Source of the DNA: Oscarella lobularis
Taxonomy: Eukaryota; Porifera; Homoscleromorpha; Homosclerophorida; Oscarellidae
Assembly (NCBI RefSeq): GCF_947507565.1
Contig: NC_089192.1
Coordinates: 1,422,690 to 1,486,689 of the forward strand
Direction of reading: 5' to 3'
DNA length: 64,000 nucleotides
Position numbers and translations under genes: made by a program
The notes under the pieces: model-generated
The model's database searches: none
Seen by the model: the letters and a program-made list of their open reading frames with translations, nothing else
What the model was told of the DNA's origin: nothing
In this document: positions 23,201-35,293 of the stretch, piece by piece
How the letters are laid out: every line of letters begins with the position of its first letter
How positions within the stretch are numbered: the stretch's first letter is position 1

Positions 23201-24382
23201 GCGTGAGCAAATCGTACAGACTACTCGGGTAATGCATGGAACGAATGCTAAAGAAAAAAATGCAGAGGTAGTGCAGCGCCTTCTGCCTGAGTTTTCGCTG
23301 CGAACGTACAGTAGTCGAAAGGGGATCCGAATATGCATGGTGTCACGATGTATGTCCGCAACGTCAGTACAACAAACCTCGTCTGTCTTATTGACATCCG
23401 CTCCAGCGTCGATTAATAGTTTGGCAATTTCTACGTGACCATTGGAACACGCTCCCCACAAAGAGCCATGATCAAGCTAAAACTCTTATTAGATAGAGAA
23501 GAACATGGTTTTAAAGTAACACACTACTACAAACCAGGTATGACTCATTGTCTTGATTGACATCCGCTCCAGCATTGATTAATAGTTTGGCAACTTCTAG
23601 GTGACCATTAAAACACGCTTCCGACAAAATTCCCTTTGAATTCTAAAGATTCTATTTGGATAAAGACCAACATGTCTATAAAGTAACACAGTACGACGAA
23701 CTTTAGGTGTCTTATTGACATCTGCTCCGGCGTCAATTAAGAGTTTGACAATTTCTACGTGACCAGATGAACACGCTTCCCACAAAGGCGTTCGTTTTTC
23801 CTAAAAGTTTATTAAGATAAGAAATATTTAACAACAAGTCTATAAAGCTAACACACTACTAACCCAGTCTGGCAAATTGACATCCGCACCAGCGCCGATT
23901 ACTATTTTGGCAATTTCCACGAAGCCTTTAGAACACGACGTTTTTAAAGCAGGCTGAAGATTCCAGTTTGATAAAGAACATGTCTAAAAAAGGGTACACA
24001 CATTGTTTTTGGCATCCGCTCCGGCGTCGATTAATAATTTGACAACTTTCAAGTGACCGTTACAACAGGCGTTGGTAAAAGCAAGATAAATATCCTAAGG
24101 TTCATATTAGATGCCGTCTAGAACAAGTAAGACATGCACACAAAGCGAGATGCAAACTCTTTCAATTGGTTCACAACTTCAAACATTCCTTTTGCACTCG
24201 CATGCCGGAATGCTAAACCCTGCACCAAATATATGGAATTTTGAATAATATGAAAGTCGCAAAAATAAGAAACTAACCGTGTAGGAACGCTGACTAGATG
24301 TTTCTTTTAGTAGAAAGAGAGCATCACCTTCGTTTCCTCTGTAACACGCCCGTTCAAGCGGAGTATACTCAGCTTTCTGCAT
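17233..24382 (-). CDS. Ankyrin-Roc-COR-Death domain protein (DAPK1-like without kinase)
   Basis: Twenty exons, 1,186 codons, continuous in phase: complement(17233..17243, 17293..17595, 17642..17674, 17738..17798, 17853..18947, 19001..19123, 19182..19373, 19430..20035, 20090..20155, 20694..20792, 20841..20939, 20997..21095, 21138..21239, 23378..23476, 23535..23642, 23702..23800, 23864..23953, 24002..24094, 24142..24219, 24278..24382). The first eleven exons are ankyrin repeats (GHVEIAKLLIDAGADVNK pattern). The Roc GTPase follows with P-loop GDARAGKTT, switch DFAGQP and G4-like SRKDK. Next is COR (LDPSWLCQNVIGPLLSP), then a C-terminal Death domain (IQPKWSSIGRIL to AWANKFGARATRR). This is the DAPK1 order but with no kinase before the repeats; the ATG at 24382 opens directly on a repeat. 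Such proteins are GTP-regulated scaffolds in death or stress signalling; the partner here is unknown. One intron (19181..19124) is GC-AG. Confidence 0.85.
19124..19181 (-). other. GC-AG intron in the Roc-COR gene
   Basis: Donor GAG|GCAAGT, acceptor TATAG, phase 0 on both sides. The nearby GT (in TTTGGTAGG) would bring an immediate stop after splicing, so the GC site is the one that keeps the protein open. Confidence 0.7.
22257..22456. other. Assembly gap (200 N)
   Basis: Exactly 200 N. The same 13 bases AGAGGGTCATGCC stand on both sides, and the opposite arm of the foldback shows no extra sequence at this point. The gap is probably an unmerged contig overlap and not missing DNA. Confidence 0.9.
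22503..22530. repeat. G homopolymer of 28
   Basis: An uninterrupted run of G in the left arm. The opposite arm has only a short mixed C run, so its length is unreliable or expanded. Confidence 0.9.
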
Positions 24383-25680
24383 TGGCTATATAGAGCCTTG
24401 CTTAGCGCAAGAAAAGAGAGAATCTTTTTAAGGAAAATGTCCGGCGGACAAACAACCTCCCAAAATTCGAATTAAAATACCGTGCTTTTTATCTACGGCA
24501 AATTTGTACCTGTTGCTTCACAGAGAGCTTATTGCAAACCCTCTACTCCTTTTTTCGCCGCTAAAATTAAGAGTCGCTCGCCGCTGCAAGTTCAATTGCT
24601 CGGAACTCGATCTTCAACGACGGAACTGACAACTTGCGCAACTGACCGGTCACGGCATTACATAATACGTCTCGCTTTCGAGTCCCTTTAGGTGCTTCTA
24701 TCGGCTCTTAACAAGAGTTGAGAAGTTTTCGCTGCCTTTACTAAGAGAACGCCCCTTGCACAAGCGCACAGCTCAATCACGTGAGCCTAACGCACCCAAA
24801 AATTAAGATCGCTTCTTTTCTCCGTTCCGTCTATACTTCGGACTCTACATCCGATATTGGATAGCAAAAAAGATTACTCGGATCTCTAGACCTCTAGCTA
24901 AGGGCTTATGGTTCGTAACAGCTTTCGAGCAGATCAAGGATAAAGGGAAATTGCGTGGCGAACACCAAAGCCAGGCCGGAGGTCCCGACCTCCGACCCAC
25001 CCTCTCTAATGCCGTTCTTCTTACCACCAAATTACTTTGTAGAAACGCGAGACGACTAACATTCTTCGAAGGAACAGCTACACGACAACAATTTGATGAA
25101 GAAAAAAAGTCAATAAAAGCTTCTAAATGTAGCTAGTAGTATCATCTGACCGACTCGTCTGATGACGTGACGTCCGCTAACCACGTGAATTCCCACTGGC
25201 AGGAGGACCTCGTCCTAAAAAAGAGCGACCAAATAAAAAGCATTTGGGCAATAAGAATGACACGTGACGCAGAGGCGGAATGGAAGAGAGGAGAAATAAT
25301 GACGTCGCATGGTGACGTAGACCGAAAGGAGGGGAAAGACAATCTTCTTTCCTCACTGTTCCCTCCTCTAGTTGCAACTGTTCTAGATCCGCTCGTACGC
25401 ATCCATAAGGTCTTTCTTAGAAGCAGCCCAGCGCGTCCCCGACTCTAATTGCTAAACGTCCGCGCGATAATCCGCCACGACACGTATTTTGTCTTTTCGA
25501 ATCGATTCCTATGAGAAGTTCAAACAAATAAAGCAAGCAGAGTTCATACCGAATGCCAGGAAAGTCGTCTACGTTCTTCCAAACAAAGATCTATGCTGCG
25601 ACGACAGTGAAGAAGGGCGATAGAGAAGGAAAAGAAGAGTCCTCCAAAAGAAAGTTACGAACCCCGATATCAGTCCGGCC
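24383..25680. other. Gene-free flank with dispersed repeat copy 2 (about 25010-25620)
   Basis: This is the 5' flank of the ankyrin-Roc-COR gene. A short hairpin CGGAGGTC/GACCTCCG lies near 24970-24990. From about 25010 to 25620 the sequence is a diverged copy of 14980-15900. No gene is supported. Confidence 0.5.
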
Positions 25681-25921
25681 TTACAGGACTGGCAGTGGAA
25701 CGAAAGGCTTTAGCTGAATGTAGACTCGCATTCGACGCGAAATAGACAATTGTAACGGACTCACGTTCACCCTGCGAGCCGTGTGTAAATGGGCAGCAGA
25801 AAGAATTCAATACGGGTTTCACAAAGCCCGTATTGGGTAGTTCGCGTCAAAACTAGCTCAGAAAGAGACAGTGAATCTACTGGCAAATATTTGACTAGTG
25901 CACTAGAGTCTGCTTCGATCC

Positions 25922-28199
25922 TCAGACACAATCTAGCTCTTGCACAACATCCTCCTCCATCATTGAAAGAACGTACTTTCCAAACCAGCCCACTGGGCTT
26001 GGAACGTCTGTTCTCTGACCCATATCTCGTAGACATGAACAAGTACCGTTCGAATACCTATAGCGCTGAATGTCTCCTTCGAAAGACATCAGAATGCCAA
26101 AACGCAAGGTAACCATTCTGTGAGCCGTTGCGTCTTTAGAGAGCACATTCGCCGGCCAATGAGCGTCCTCGCACAGCAGAAGAAGACAAGTAAGATAACT
26201 GGACTCAAAACAGGGACTGCAGTCGAGGAGCATCTGCAATGATGCATCTGAAAGCACACGATGCCTTAGGGAATCATTTTCAGCCAGAGCAATCAGTAAC
26301 CTCAGAGACGACGTTGCAACTGATCTGCTGCCCTCTATTCGGCACTCTTTCCACAACGGCGGCACATACGACGGCAAAAGTGCCAAAAATTTAGTTTCTT
26401 GAACCAAACGCTGCTGCACGTCCGGCAGATCGCGGCACATGCAGTAGAGAATGTCGAGAAAAAGACGAATGTCGCGATTGAGAGGAGGTGACGGTTTATC
26501 GTTGCAGGAAAGATCGCCTAGCGAGGATATCTGCTCCACATGATCGCACACCCGAGCAAGCCATTCCGTATGGAGAGCAAACCCAGAACGCTCAAACTCG
26601 TCCAGAGACTCAAAAATCGACGTCAGCCCAGCCAACATAGGCGTGCTATCAGTGCAGCGGTCGCAGGTGAAATGATTCCTCCTCGTTGCTGGTCCTTTGC
26701 CAGTTATCGCGTTCAAAAGGAATGGCAAGGCAACGGAGAGCACGGGCGGTCGAGATAAAAGAGCAGCGCACAACGCCCACACGAGGTCGTTGTAAGTCCG
26801 GAAAAAGACGTCAGGTCGAGTGAGAGACGCCTCTAGGAGGGATTCGATCATTTCCTCCCACTGCTCTTTTATAGACGGATCGGAAAAGTCGTCACGACAG
26901 GCGTGAGAAGAAGAGATCCCCGGCAAACAGGCAAGACAACGCATTTTGCATGTATACGGCGCTCTCAAGCAAATGACGTTCACCAAAAACAGCTCAATGT
27001 AAGAGAGGTCAACGGTGGCGCAGAACAGTTTGAAACGAGAAACGGTCACAGCGGCTGACATGACGCGAAAAAGAACGGCGCGACGATCCGTCGCATCTAT
27101 TTGGCTTTCATCGACTAACTGCGGCAGTATCATGGCAACGCTTTTAAAGTTCGACCCGCCCTTTTGTGACAAATTAACGAAATCGATATGTACGGGGCTA
27201 AACCCAGAACAGCAGAAGAAGCGCAGTCGCCCATTGAAAAGAACGTCTGGAATCCATGCCGCTTTGCCGCGAAAAGCCAAATACCTCATTTGCTCCAATC
27301 GATCCCTGCTCTCCAATTCTGCAACAATTTCATAGAGCTCAGGAAAGCTTGCTTCAAGACGAGTCAATGATTGGGCGCCCGTTACAATTTGTCGAAACGT
27401 GGCTTCAAGAACCGATCGTTGCAACGTGTCCCACTTAACGTCCGAAATATCCAGCGAAGACAATTGAGTCAAAGTCGAAAAAAGATCGGCTATCCACGTG
27501 GCGCTGACGCTTCGACGAGAGACAATGTCCCATTCATTCGCCGTCAAAAACTTCAAATCGCTCATGCCAAGATGCTCCAGTCTGGAAAGTCTTTTGACAG
27601 AACAAAAGACTTGATACCAACTAGCGTCCGTGCCAGAAACGTCAAGATGATGCAGCTGAGCCAACGATGCGCACAGAGACTTGATATCAGTCGACGTGTA
27701 GCCGAGATCGACGTGACGCAATCGCGTAAACTCTTTCAGTCGCAAAACACCCAAATGTCCCGTCACGTGACTAGCTGAAAACGAAAGCAACGTGTCCTTG
27801 CACGTGCGGGCAAAACCGTCCACAAGCGAAAACGGAAGTTCGCTAATCCAATTACTAAACGATACGTCGACGTGACGTAAAAACTTCCGCTGTCGAATGC
27901 GATGCGCGAAACTCCGCTCCCCGCCGAATGGATCGGAGGAAGGTGAGTAGAAGCGATGTCAGCATCGCTCGATTCGGATCGAGAAAGACGCGAAGAATTT
28001 GTTCCGTGAGCTTTCTTCGTCGCGCTAAGCCCTCGAAGAGAGCGTTTGCGATTGGAATGGGTAAACGACGCGGCGACGAAGAGTCGAGGAGTATTGATTC
28101 GACGATCGACGGCAATGGGAACGAGATGCCGGTCGGTGAATGTTCGTAGCCCGTTCGGCAAAGGCTTTTCACGCACAAATCAGCGAGACTCGAAACCAT
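25922..28199 (-). pseudogene. LRR protein copy 1 (ZYG11/ZER1-like), frameshifted
   Basis: The copy covers the same length as the intact 764-residue copies, but an 8-bp deletion near 27925 (relative to copies 2-4) shifts the frame. The N-terminal part is open to about 27855 in one frame; the rest is open from 27823 to the stop at 25922 in another. The ATG at 28199 is the in-frame ATG conserved in all copies. Its sequence is also the most diverged of the four. The upstream neighbour, 225 nt away, is receptor kinase A. If translated it would give a truncated protein with only the N-terminal segment. Confidence 0.8.
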
Positions 28200-28423
28200 T
28201 GATAAACGAATACGGGGAACCAAAAATTACCCGGACGAAGTCAGAAACTAATTGCAAGTGTTTCACAAATTCTACTGTACTTGCATGCTGACTGTTGTGC
28301 ATGCTGTGCTACATGGACGTACAAGTAGATATATACAATGTTTCATGCAGATAATGTTTGTAATATCGTATCTACCAAGCTATATTGCTAATCTCATCAT
28401 CGTTGGAAATTGCAATCATCATA

Positions 28424-31400
28424 TCATATTGAAACTTCACAACCTGTAAGAGCTGGAAGGTCGAGAAGAATGTCCACGAAACTTGGACGCGACAAGGGGT
28501 CGCATTCCCAGCATTGATTCATAATACGAACCCTATATAACGCAAAAAGCGGTCATACTTACAGCTGTGCATGAACGTAAGAGCAGAAGAAACGAAGCTC
28601 ACAGAACACGTGACCATTCCTGCGATACGTCGAGTTTCAACTTGTTTCCTTTTCCAACAAAGGAGACAACCTCCTCGTTTGACAAGCCGGGATAAGGCAG
28701 AGCTCCGAGTGCGAAAATTTCCCACAAAACGACCCCGTAGGACCTGCACGACCGAATTACACGCGTGAATTATAAACGTGTCTATTCGTCTTCACCAAAC
28801 GTCGGAGAAGTGAGTGAAGACGCCATCACGTAGCGATTCTGGTGCCATCCAGCGAATAGGCATAGGACCTACAAATAAACTTAAATCCGTGTCCAAAACA
28901 CTATTAGCCGGTAATTTTTAAAAGCGTATTCACATATAATTTATTGTATATTTTGGTTCACATGCCCCGGACGCTGACGTGTCATTTTGACAAAGATCGC
29001 GACACGTTAGGCAAACTTATCTTACCTCTGCCGCATTTCCTGTAGTAGTCTTCGAGCTGGATGTCACGAGCCATTCCAAAATCTGAAAGATAAATCGTCA
29101 TTTGCGGTAAAAAAATATTATTTAAAAATTGACAGAGTACCGTACCTCCTATCTTGACCACATTAGAAGACGAAACCAGACAGTTTCTGGCAGCCAAGTC
29201 TCTGCATTCAAAGTAAGACGTACTTTTATTGAAAGAAAGATAAAGGTATTTAAAATCACCGGTGTACAAATTTCCTTTCGGTTAGGTAGGCCATCCCTGA
29301 GGCTATTTCTGCAGCCATGGTAAGAATCTGGCCTTCGGTAAACGGGAAAGGGCTAATGGCAGAGATTGATGAATCGTTCTAAAAATAAAAATGGTCAGGC
29401 TATTTTGTGACGTTTCTCTCTCGTTTACCGACGGTCTCAAGGATCGAAGATACGATTTCAAATCGCCATTGCCCATCAGTTCCATGACAGCGTAAACCGG
29501 ATCTTTTTCAGAGATAATTCCAACCAAACGGACAATGTAATCGCAGACAAAATTTCTGCAAAGCAAAGCAAATTAAATTGAACTGCCGAGACAAAAAAGT
29601 AATACTTCATAACAGAAGCTTCTTTTAGAAAAAGAACTTTCTCAAATGGCTTTGAATCGGCATTTGGACACTATTCCGAAACCCTTATGTATAATAATTG
29701 AGTTAGAAATATTAAATTCCAAACTTTTATCGCAACGAGTTCGGAAGTATCGCCTTTTTCTAAGACTCCCTCAAAGACTTGGCCAAAGGCACCTTTACCC
29801 AAAAGATCGCCCACACGGAGACTTTTGCGATCAATCTCCCATTCATCCTGCTCGTACGAAATATTTGCGTCATTGAAATAACCTTCAGGCAATTCAGCCC
29901 TAATTGACTCCATGATATTTTTCCTTAAAAGTAATATGACGATTTAGAGCGCAAGTGAAACATTGATCCCAAGAGCAAAACAAAGTAACAAATTCCCTTA
30001 TGAATCGATCTCAAGTGCAAAGTAAATCTCTAGAACCAAACTGAAAAGGCTCACTACACATAAATACAGCAATAGACAAAAAGCCTTGCAGGATACCCCT
30101 CTTTTCATGCATGCACAGCACACAATTGGACACAAAGTCTTACCGCATTCGTTTCATTCGCCGCACGTATAAAGCGACACACACTATTAGTGCGATTGCA
30201 ATAGCGGTGAACAGACCTCCGAAAAAGGCGGAATTAGAATTGGCGGACTTAGATCTCGATTCAGTGCTTGGCGGAACGGTTGTGTTGATTACTGTTGCAT
30301 TGAGATCAAATGAAATATTTGCTAGCTGTCCCCAATGAAAACAATCGAATCCGAGCACTCTCACAGGCAAAGACTCTGGCGTATCCGTCTTAAAATAAAG
30401 GCTCAGATGATGAATAGAATTGCTTGACGTTGTGCGCCGGCAGAAGACGCTCTGCTGATTCTTGTTGCAACTGAAATCATCTGATTGGATCGAATGTTGT
30501 CCAAATATATCTTTCCCAGAGAATGTGATTGTGTAGTTGAAAATTTTACAGAGAGAGGAGCCAGGATCAGTCCAAATAACGTTCAACTAGAGCAAAATTT
30601 AGTCAATTTAATAAAAGAAGATCATATTGTAACAGTTTCCCTTTTTCGAAAAAACACTTTTCGAAAAAACCTTTTTCGAAATCAGACTAGGGTCCGCTTC
30701 TTTCGAATACGCATATGCAGTAAAATTCATTTTTCTGACAACGTTTTCGTTACCTACGCAATGTGTTACATCTATTTACTTTGATTTTCAAAAATCCCGT
30801 CTCACAAATTTGAGGTAACAATTTCAGCTTGTTGCTCCAAATGCTGCAAGTCCTGTTCTCATTTTGCAATTTTGCCTATAAAGAGGAAAAGTTAACGGCA
30901 GTGCCTAACTGCAGAGCGCAAAAGATAATAGCATAAGAACTGATATCTTAAAACAACACATAAGGCAAAACTTAATAATTTGAACGTGCATATAAAAATA
31001 GCTATGATTAATAAAGTGAAAAATAGAGGCATTACCCTGACATAGTAAATATAGCATGGCAATATATTAAGAGAAAATTCAGAAAGGCCACTTTTATTCA
31101 AGACAAAAGACTTGGTCTCAACGCTGCCGTTATTGTATTTGAATTGAACTGATGCGTTTCGTGTGCTGTTATCCACTAAAGTAATCCCTTTATAGGAGCA
31201 GGGACAAATGCCTGCTGCGGAATTTGTGGAGGTGACACGAGGAGTATTTTCGTTTTCCGCTTCGCATTCTAAAACATTGCTATCAAATGAGTACGGGCAC
31301 ATATGTAATGCATGTCTAAAAACTTATCCTCCATTAAAAATTGTAACTATGAGGGATTTCCTGTACTAAGTGTTTGTAGGTATACAAATTAGAGATATTG

Positions 31401-33404
31401 TAGCTTGCAAGCCAGCTAACTCTAACTATACTGTATTCATCTTGTAACTGGCCCTTCTACAATAAACGTGAGAGTGTACATAGCACGGAAAGAGCTGGCT
31501 TGTTCACATTAAAGGCTGTACAAGAAAGGGAACCTCTCACCTTTACCTTTAGATGGACTTTTAGCTAGGATTTCGAATATGTATTTTGGGTAAACGTCTT
31601 TTCCTCCACTTGCAATGCGCCAGGAAATCCATGTGCAATTTGCTTTATGTTGACGTGATTCCAGCCTAAAGGAATCAGCCATCCTACTGGAATTAGCTAA
31701 AAATCATAAACGTGAAACAAAACAACCAGGAAAGAATTAAATAGCTTCTCACAGGGTGTAGAAATGAGAGTCGAGAAGATTCTGACGTTCGAACAGTCAA
31801 AAAGTACCTGCTCAGGGTTCCTAGCGGTAAGCGATAAAACGGTTGATCGAACATAGACGGCATAATGACGACCAGAATTCAACCCCTTTAGTGTCTGTTT
31901 GCTCTCGTTACCAAAGAGAACTAAGCGTCGTTGGAACTGAAAATCCATTTCCGATCTTCGCAGAATATCTTGAAGAGAAGGAGGGCAAGTGGTCGTCGAC
32001 GCTTCGATTCTGGTAAAGTCGACTGCTGCGTAGAATAACTCGGATCCGAGGTAAGTGTATTCTGTCTCGTTTTTGTAACTTCTTGTCCAGTTTAGTTCCA
32101 GCGTCGTCTCTCCACTGACTGAAGTTAAATTTGGCTTCAGTTCTGACCTGGGTGACCAGTTGCCTAGGACGAAAAACCATATGTATATACATGTATAGAT
32201 ATATATAAAATATATACATATATATATAAACCTCACATTCTCCAACAAGTGAGTTGCCTCCGCCAATAACAGTTTCTGAACTTTCATTGTCGAAGACGTG
32301 TCGTCTCAGGTCATCGATGTCTGACATACAGAGAGAAGGGTTTCCGTGAACTAATACCGGCGTATGAGGAATCGAAATTTGGCTGACGTTGTCCCACAAC
32401 TGCATTAAATCGCGATTATCATACAATGCAAAGGAAAATCTAAAAAGAAAATAGATAAGCTAATTTCAGTTTACATTTTCGGTATCAAAACAAAGAGGCG
32501 TGTATAATGCACTGGTCGATTATTTCGCGAGTCCGGATATATACGGTGCTAAACAAATACAAAGTACGGCCTCTACTCACCTCTCGTTCCATTTCAACCC
32601 GCTTTCACCAATACTAACTAAGTTCTTGAACAATGATAAACTTCGCAATCCAATTGTATTAGCGATGACTAGATATCCTTGAATTCTCGTCAGCTGACTG
32701 AAGCTCTTCTCTAATTCTTTGTCGTCAGTCCACGATCCAGAGAGGAAGAGTCCGCCACCAATCTCGACACATTGATCAAGATACATCAAGTCGGACGCTT
32801 CAAACACAGAATAAGATTGGTTGCACGAAAAAGGAGACCGCTGCGGACAATAGAAACGATTCGAATGCTGCTGGCAGGGCACACAGTCGCTCCTATTTTC
32901 GGTCTTGGCGCTTGTAAACAACTTCGAAAAATTAAGATCATTGTCTGAGTCGACGTCTTGGATGTGAAAGCAGCCGTTGTCCAACTGAATCGGCCATTGT
33001 CCGGGAAGAATTTGGAGATGTGGGCTTCCTTCGATGACAAAAGTATGATTATCACGTGCGCTGCTGACGCAGTTACCACCAACTCGACGGAGGTTAGGTA
33101 GAAGTTCGAAGAAGTTCGTGTAAGTTTGAGCAAGATTTTCAATCCACAAACAACCACGTATTACGTCAATGGTGTTCAGAGGAGCACTGCTCCTATTGGA
33201 GCAGTTGGCCGGCTCTAGACCGTTGATGTGAAGTGACCCATAAATTATTGTGCAGTTCCTTTCATTTAGATTCGCGACCTCTTGACTGGTCGTCAATTGG
33301 AGACCGCCTTCGCAGCCAGTATCTGAAGACAACAGAAATTAGGGCTACAAACTCGGCCCATGAAGACTGAAACCAATAGAATCGTAATTAAGCAAAAAGG
33401 TCAT
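28424..33404 (-). CDS. Insulin-receptor-like tyrosine kinase A
   Basis: Seventeen exons, about 1,110 residues. Order: L1 domain, short Cys linker ([15 protein letters not shown]), L2 ([12 protein letters not shown] then NPSLCMSDI, as in insulin receptor L2), fibronectin-III region, membrane span ([17 protein letters not shown]), juxtamembrane DEWEIDR and kinase. Kinase motifs are intact: [31 protein letters not shown], and an activation loop with DYYRK, the insulin-receptor hallmark; then PIRWMAPES and [13 protein letters not shown]. The tail is very short (about 15 residues after the last helix). Approximate exons: L1-L2 33322..32581, then 32439..32237, 32163..31753, 31696..31547, 31268..31036, 30875..30780, the FN3-TM exon 30586..30144, then small kinase exons to the TGA at 28424. 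Lesion: one extra base in the signal-peptide exon near 33390 puts the ATG at 33404 out of frame, so the start is doubtful. Confidence 0.82.
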
Positions 33405-34478
33405 CTTAGACTTACATCCGCGACAGGAAACGCACACTCAATCAATAAAAGTCGCTTTGGCAGAGGTTAAATGCGCTTGGAGGGCTTATGTTTGCACGAG
33501 GCTATTTTAGGAGTGTGCATGGTATGCAGCCATAGGCGAAGAGAAGCCTAGGCCAGGAATGCGCAAACCTGGCGGACGCCATCATTCGCATACGCGGATG
33601 AACGCGACTAGATGAACGTCGCCGTTGTTCGGTACGCCAAACCAAGAATCAATTGAGCACGTAAATTTACTCGTACAGAAGGTAAAACGTGACTCTCGTT
33701 TCTACGCCGATCGCGTTCTACCACGACGTGAGAACTCCTACCATGGCTATATACCTTGGGATTTCAATGGGCTGCAGAGTAACAGCAAAGCGGGAACCGC
33801 GAAAAGCACAGGAGCAGAAATCCACATAGCGTAAACGAGGACTAGGCTTTAATCCGGGACGCTTCGAAGGTTTCGCTTCCACAACCGGACATTTCAATGA
33901 TTTTCAGAGATCTAGATGGACGAATGAGCAATCGTTCGCTTATCTCGTTTTTGAGCAGACTAGGATACGTAACACTGGGACTTAATTCTACCTATTGTAA
34001 GTGTTCCCGCTGCAAAGAGAGATCGAACGTTTCTTGTTTATCCTGACGGAGAGTTAAAACGTCGCCGACGACCCCGATCATCTGTTCCGAGCAAAGAAGC
34101 CTGGCGACAGAATGTGCGGAACGGTTCGCTACGAATTTTACCTCAGCATGTCGAAAAGAGAGTCTCGCCAACTTCGACAGTGGTTGTCGCTATTTCCACT
34201 GTCAAGGCTTGCGTTCCAAGACGTGGACGCTCTCGTACGTCGTTTATGTTCGCCTCCTACCAGTCTTTCCCTCTCAAGGGGCCTCACCTCTTTAGCGTAC
34301 GCTAACGCAAAAGGCTTCGAGAAGTCACAAATTCTAGCGCAATAAAATGTTCCATGCTTGCTTAAACCTAAAAGCAGTGCTTAAGCATAATCTGCCGGAG
34401 CAGCGCATCAGCAAATATCTAAACCAAGCATGCATGCAGACTCACTTGCACATTTCCTTACGTTCGGGGTCTTGATTG
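33405..34478. other. 5' flank of receptor A, with dispersed segment at 34085-34330
   Basis: No gene is supported. A strong donor-like GTAAGTCTAAG stands just before the receptor ATG and may mark a 5'UTR intron. The segment at 34085-34330 recurs upstream of every array receptor and, diverged, at 16575. Confidence 0.5.
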
Positions 34479-34850
34479 TCACTCGAAAGTCAAACCAAAT
34501 TCTTCGCGTAGTATAGGGACGTAGACTTCTTTAAATCCATTACCAACCGCATTTTCTTTGTTAATTGACACATCAGGAATGACAGCCTGTGGATGCTGAT
34601 ATAACTCGAAAGTATACCCAGTGACAAGATCATGATTGATAAGACCGTACTGAAGCAAACCGGAGGCTTCGACACTAGACAGAGCCAAGACTGTGGCCCC
34701 CAAAAACACGCTCATAGTTACCACGCAGATGAGATACGATTCCAACCAGTTGCACTTGGTAATCCTTGGTATAAAAGAAGTGCATCGATGGCATCACCGG
34801 TGTATCCCAAGACAGAATTTCCGCTTGTGTGCGTCGAAATTCCTCTAATA
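34479..34850 (-). pseudogene. RHS-type C-terminal fragment, copy A
   Basis: It matches the end of the larger RHS-type remnant at 62910-64000, including the GHSLGS motif and the final EFGLTFE. A 4-base insertion and a stop next to the motif break the frame. It is fused at its 5' side to an LRR fragment. Confidence 0.7.
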
Positions 34851-35290
34851 AATCGGGAAAGCTTGCTTCAAGACGAGTCAATGAACGCCAGTTACAATTT
34901 GTCGAAACGTGGCTTCAAGAACCGAGCGTTGCAACGTGTCCCAATTAGCGTCTGAATAATACAGCGAAAACAATCGAGTCATGTAGTCCAAAAATCGGCT
35001 ATCCACGTAGCGCTGACGTTTCGACGAGAAACAACGTCCCATTCATTCGCCGTCCCATGCCAAGATGCTCCAGTTTAGAAAGTCTTTAGACAGAACAAAA
35101 GACTTAATACCAACTAGCCTTCGTGTCAGAAACGTACGAGATGGCGCAGCTGGGAAAACGATGCGCAAGGAGACTCAAAATCAGTCGACGACGTCGACGT
35201 GTAGCCTTGATCGACGAGACGCAATCGCAATCGCAATCGCGTCTACTGGCAAATATTTGACTAGTGCACTACTTCTAGAGTCTGCTTCGA
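34850..35290 (-). pseudogene. LRR gene relic A, joined to the RHS fragment
   Basis: It corresponds to the middle part of the LRR gene (about the third to sixth repeats) with several small deletions and stops. At 34850 it switches directly into RHS-type sequence in a different frame. An (AATCGC)3 short tandem repeat lies at about 35220-35240. Confidence 0.7.
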
Positions 35291-35293
35291 TCC

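Noticed and set aside
33625-33834. Plus-strand open frame 5' of receptors A and B
   Set aside because: It starts at TTG and is broken by indels in units C and D; conservation is explained by the recent unit duplication.
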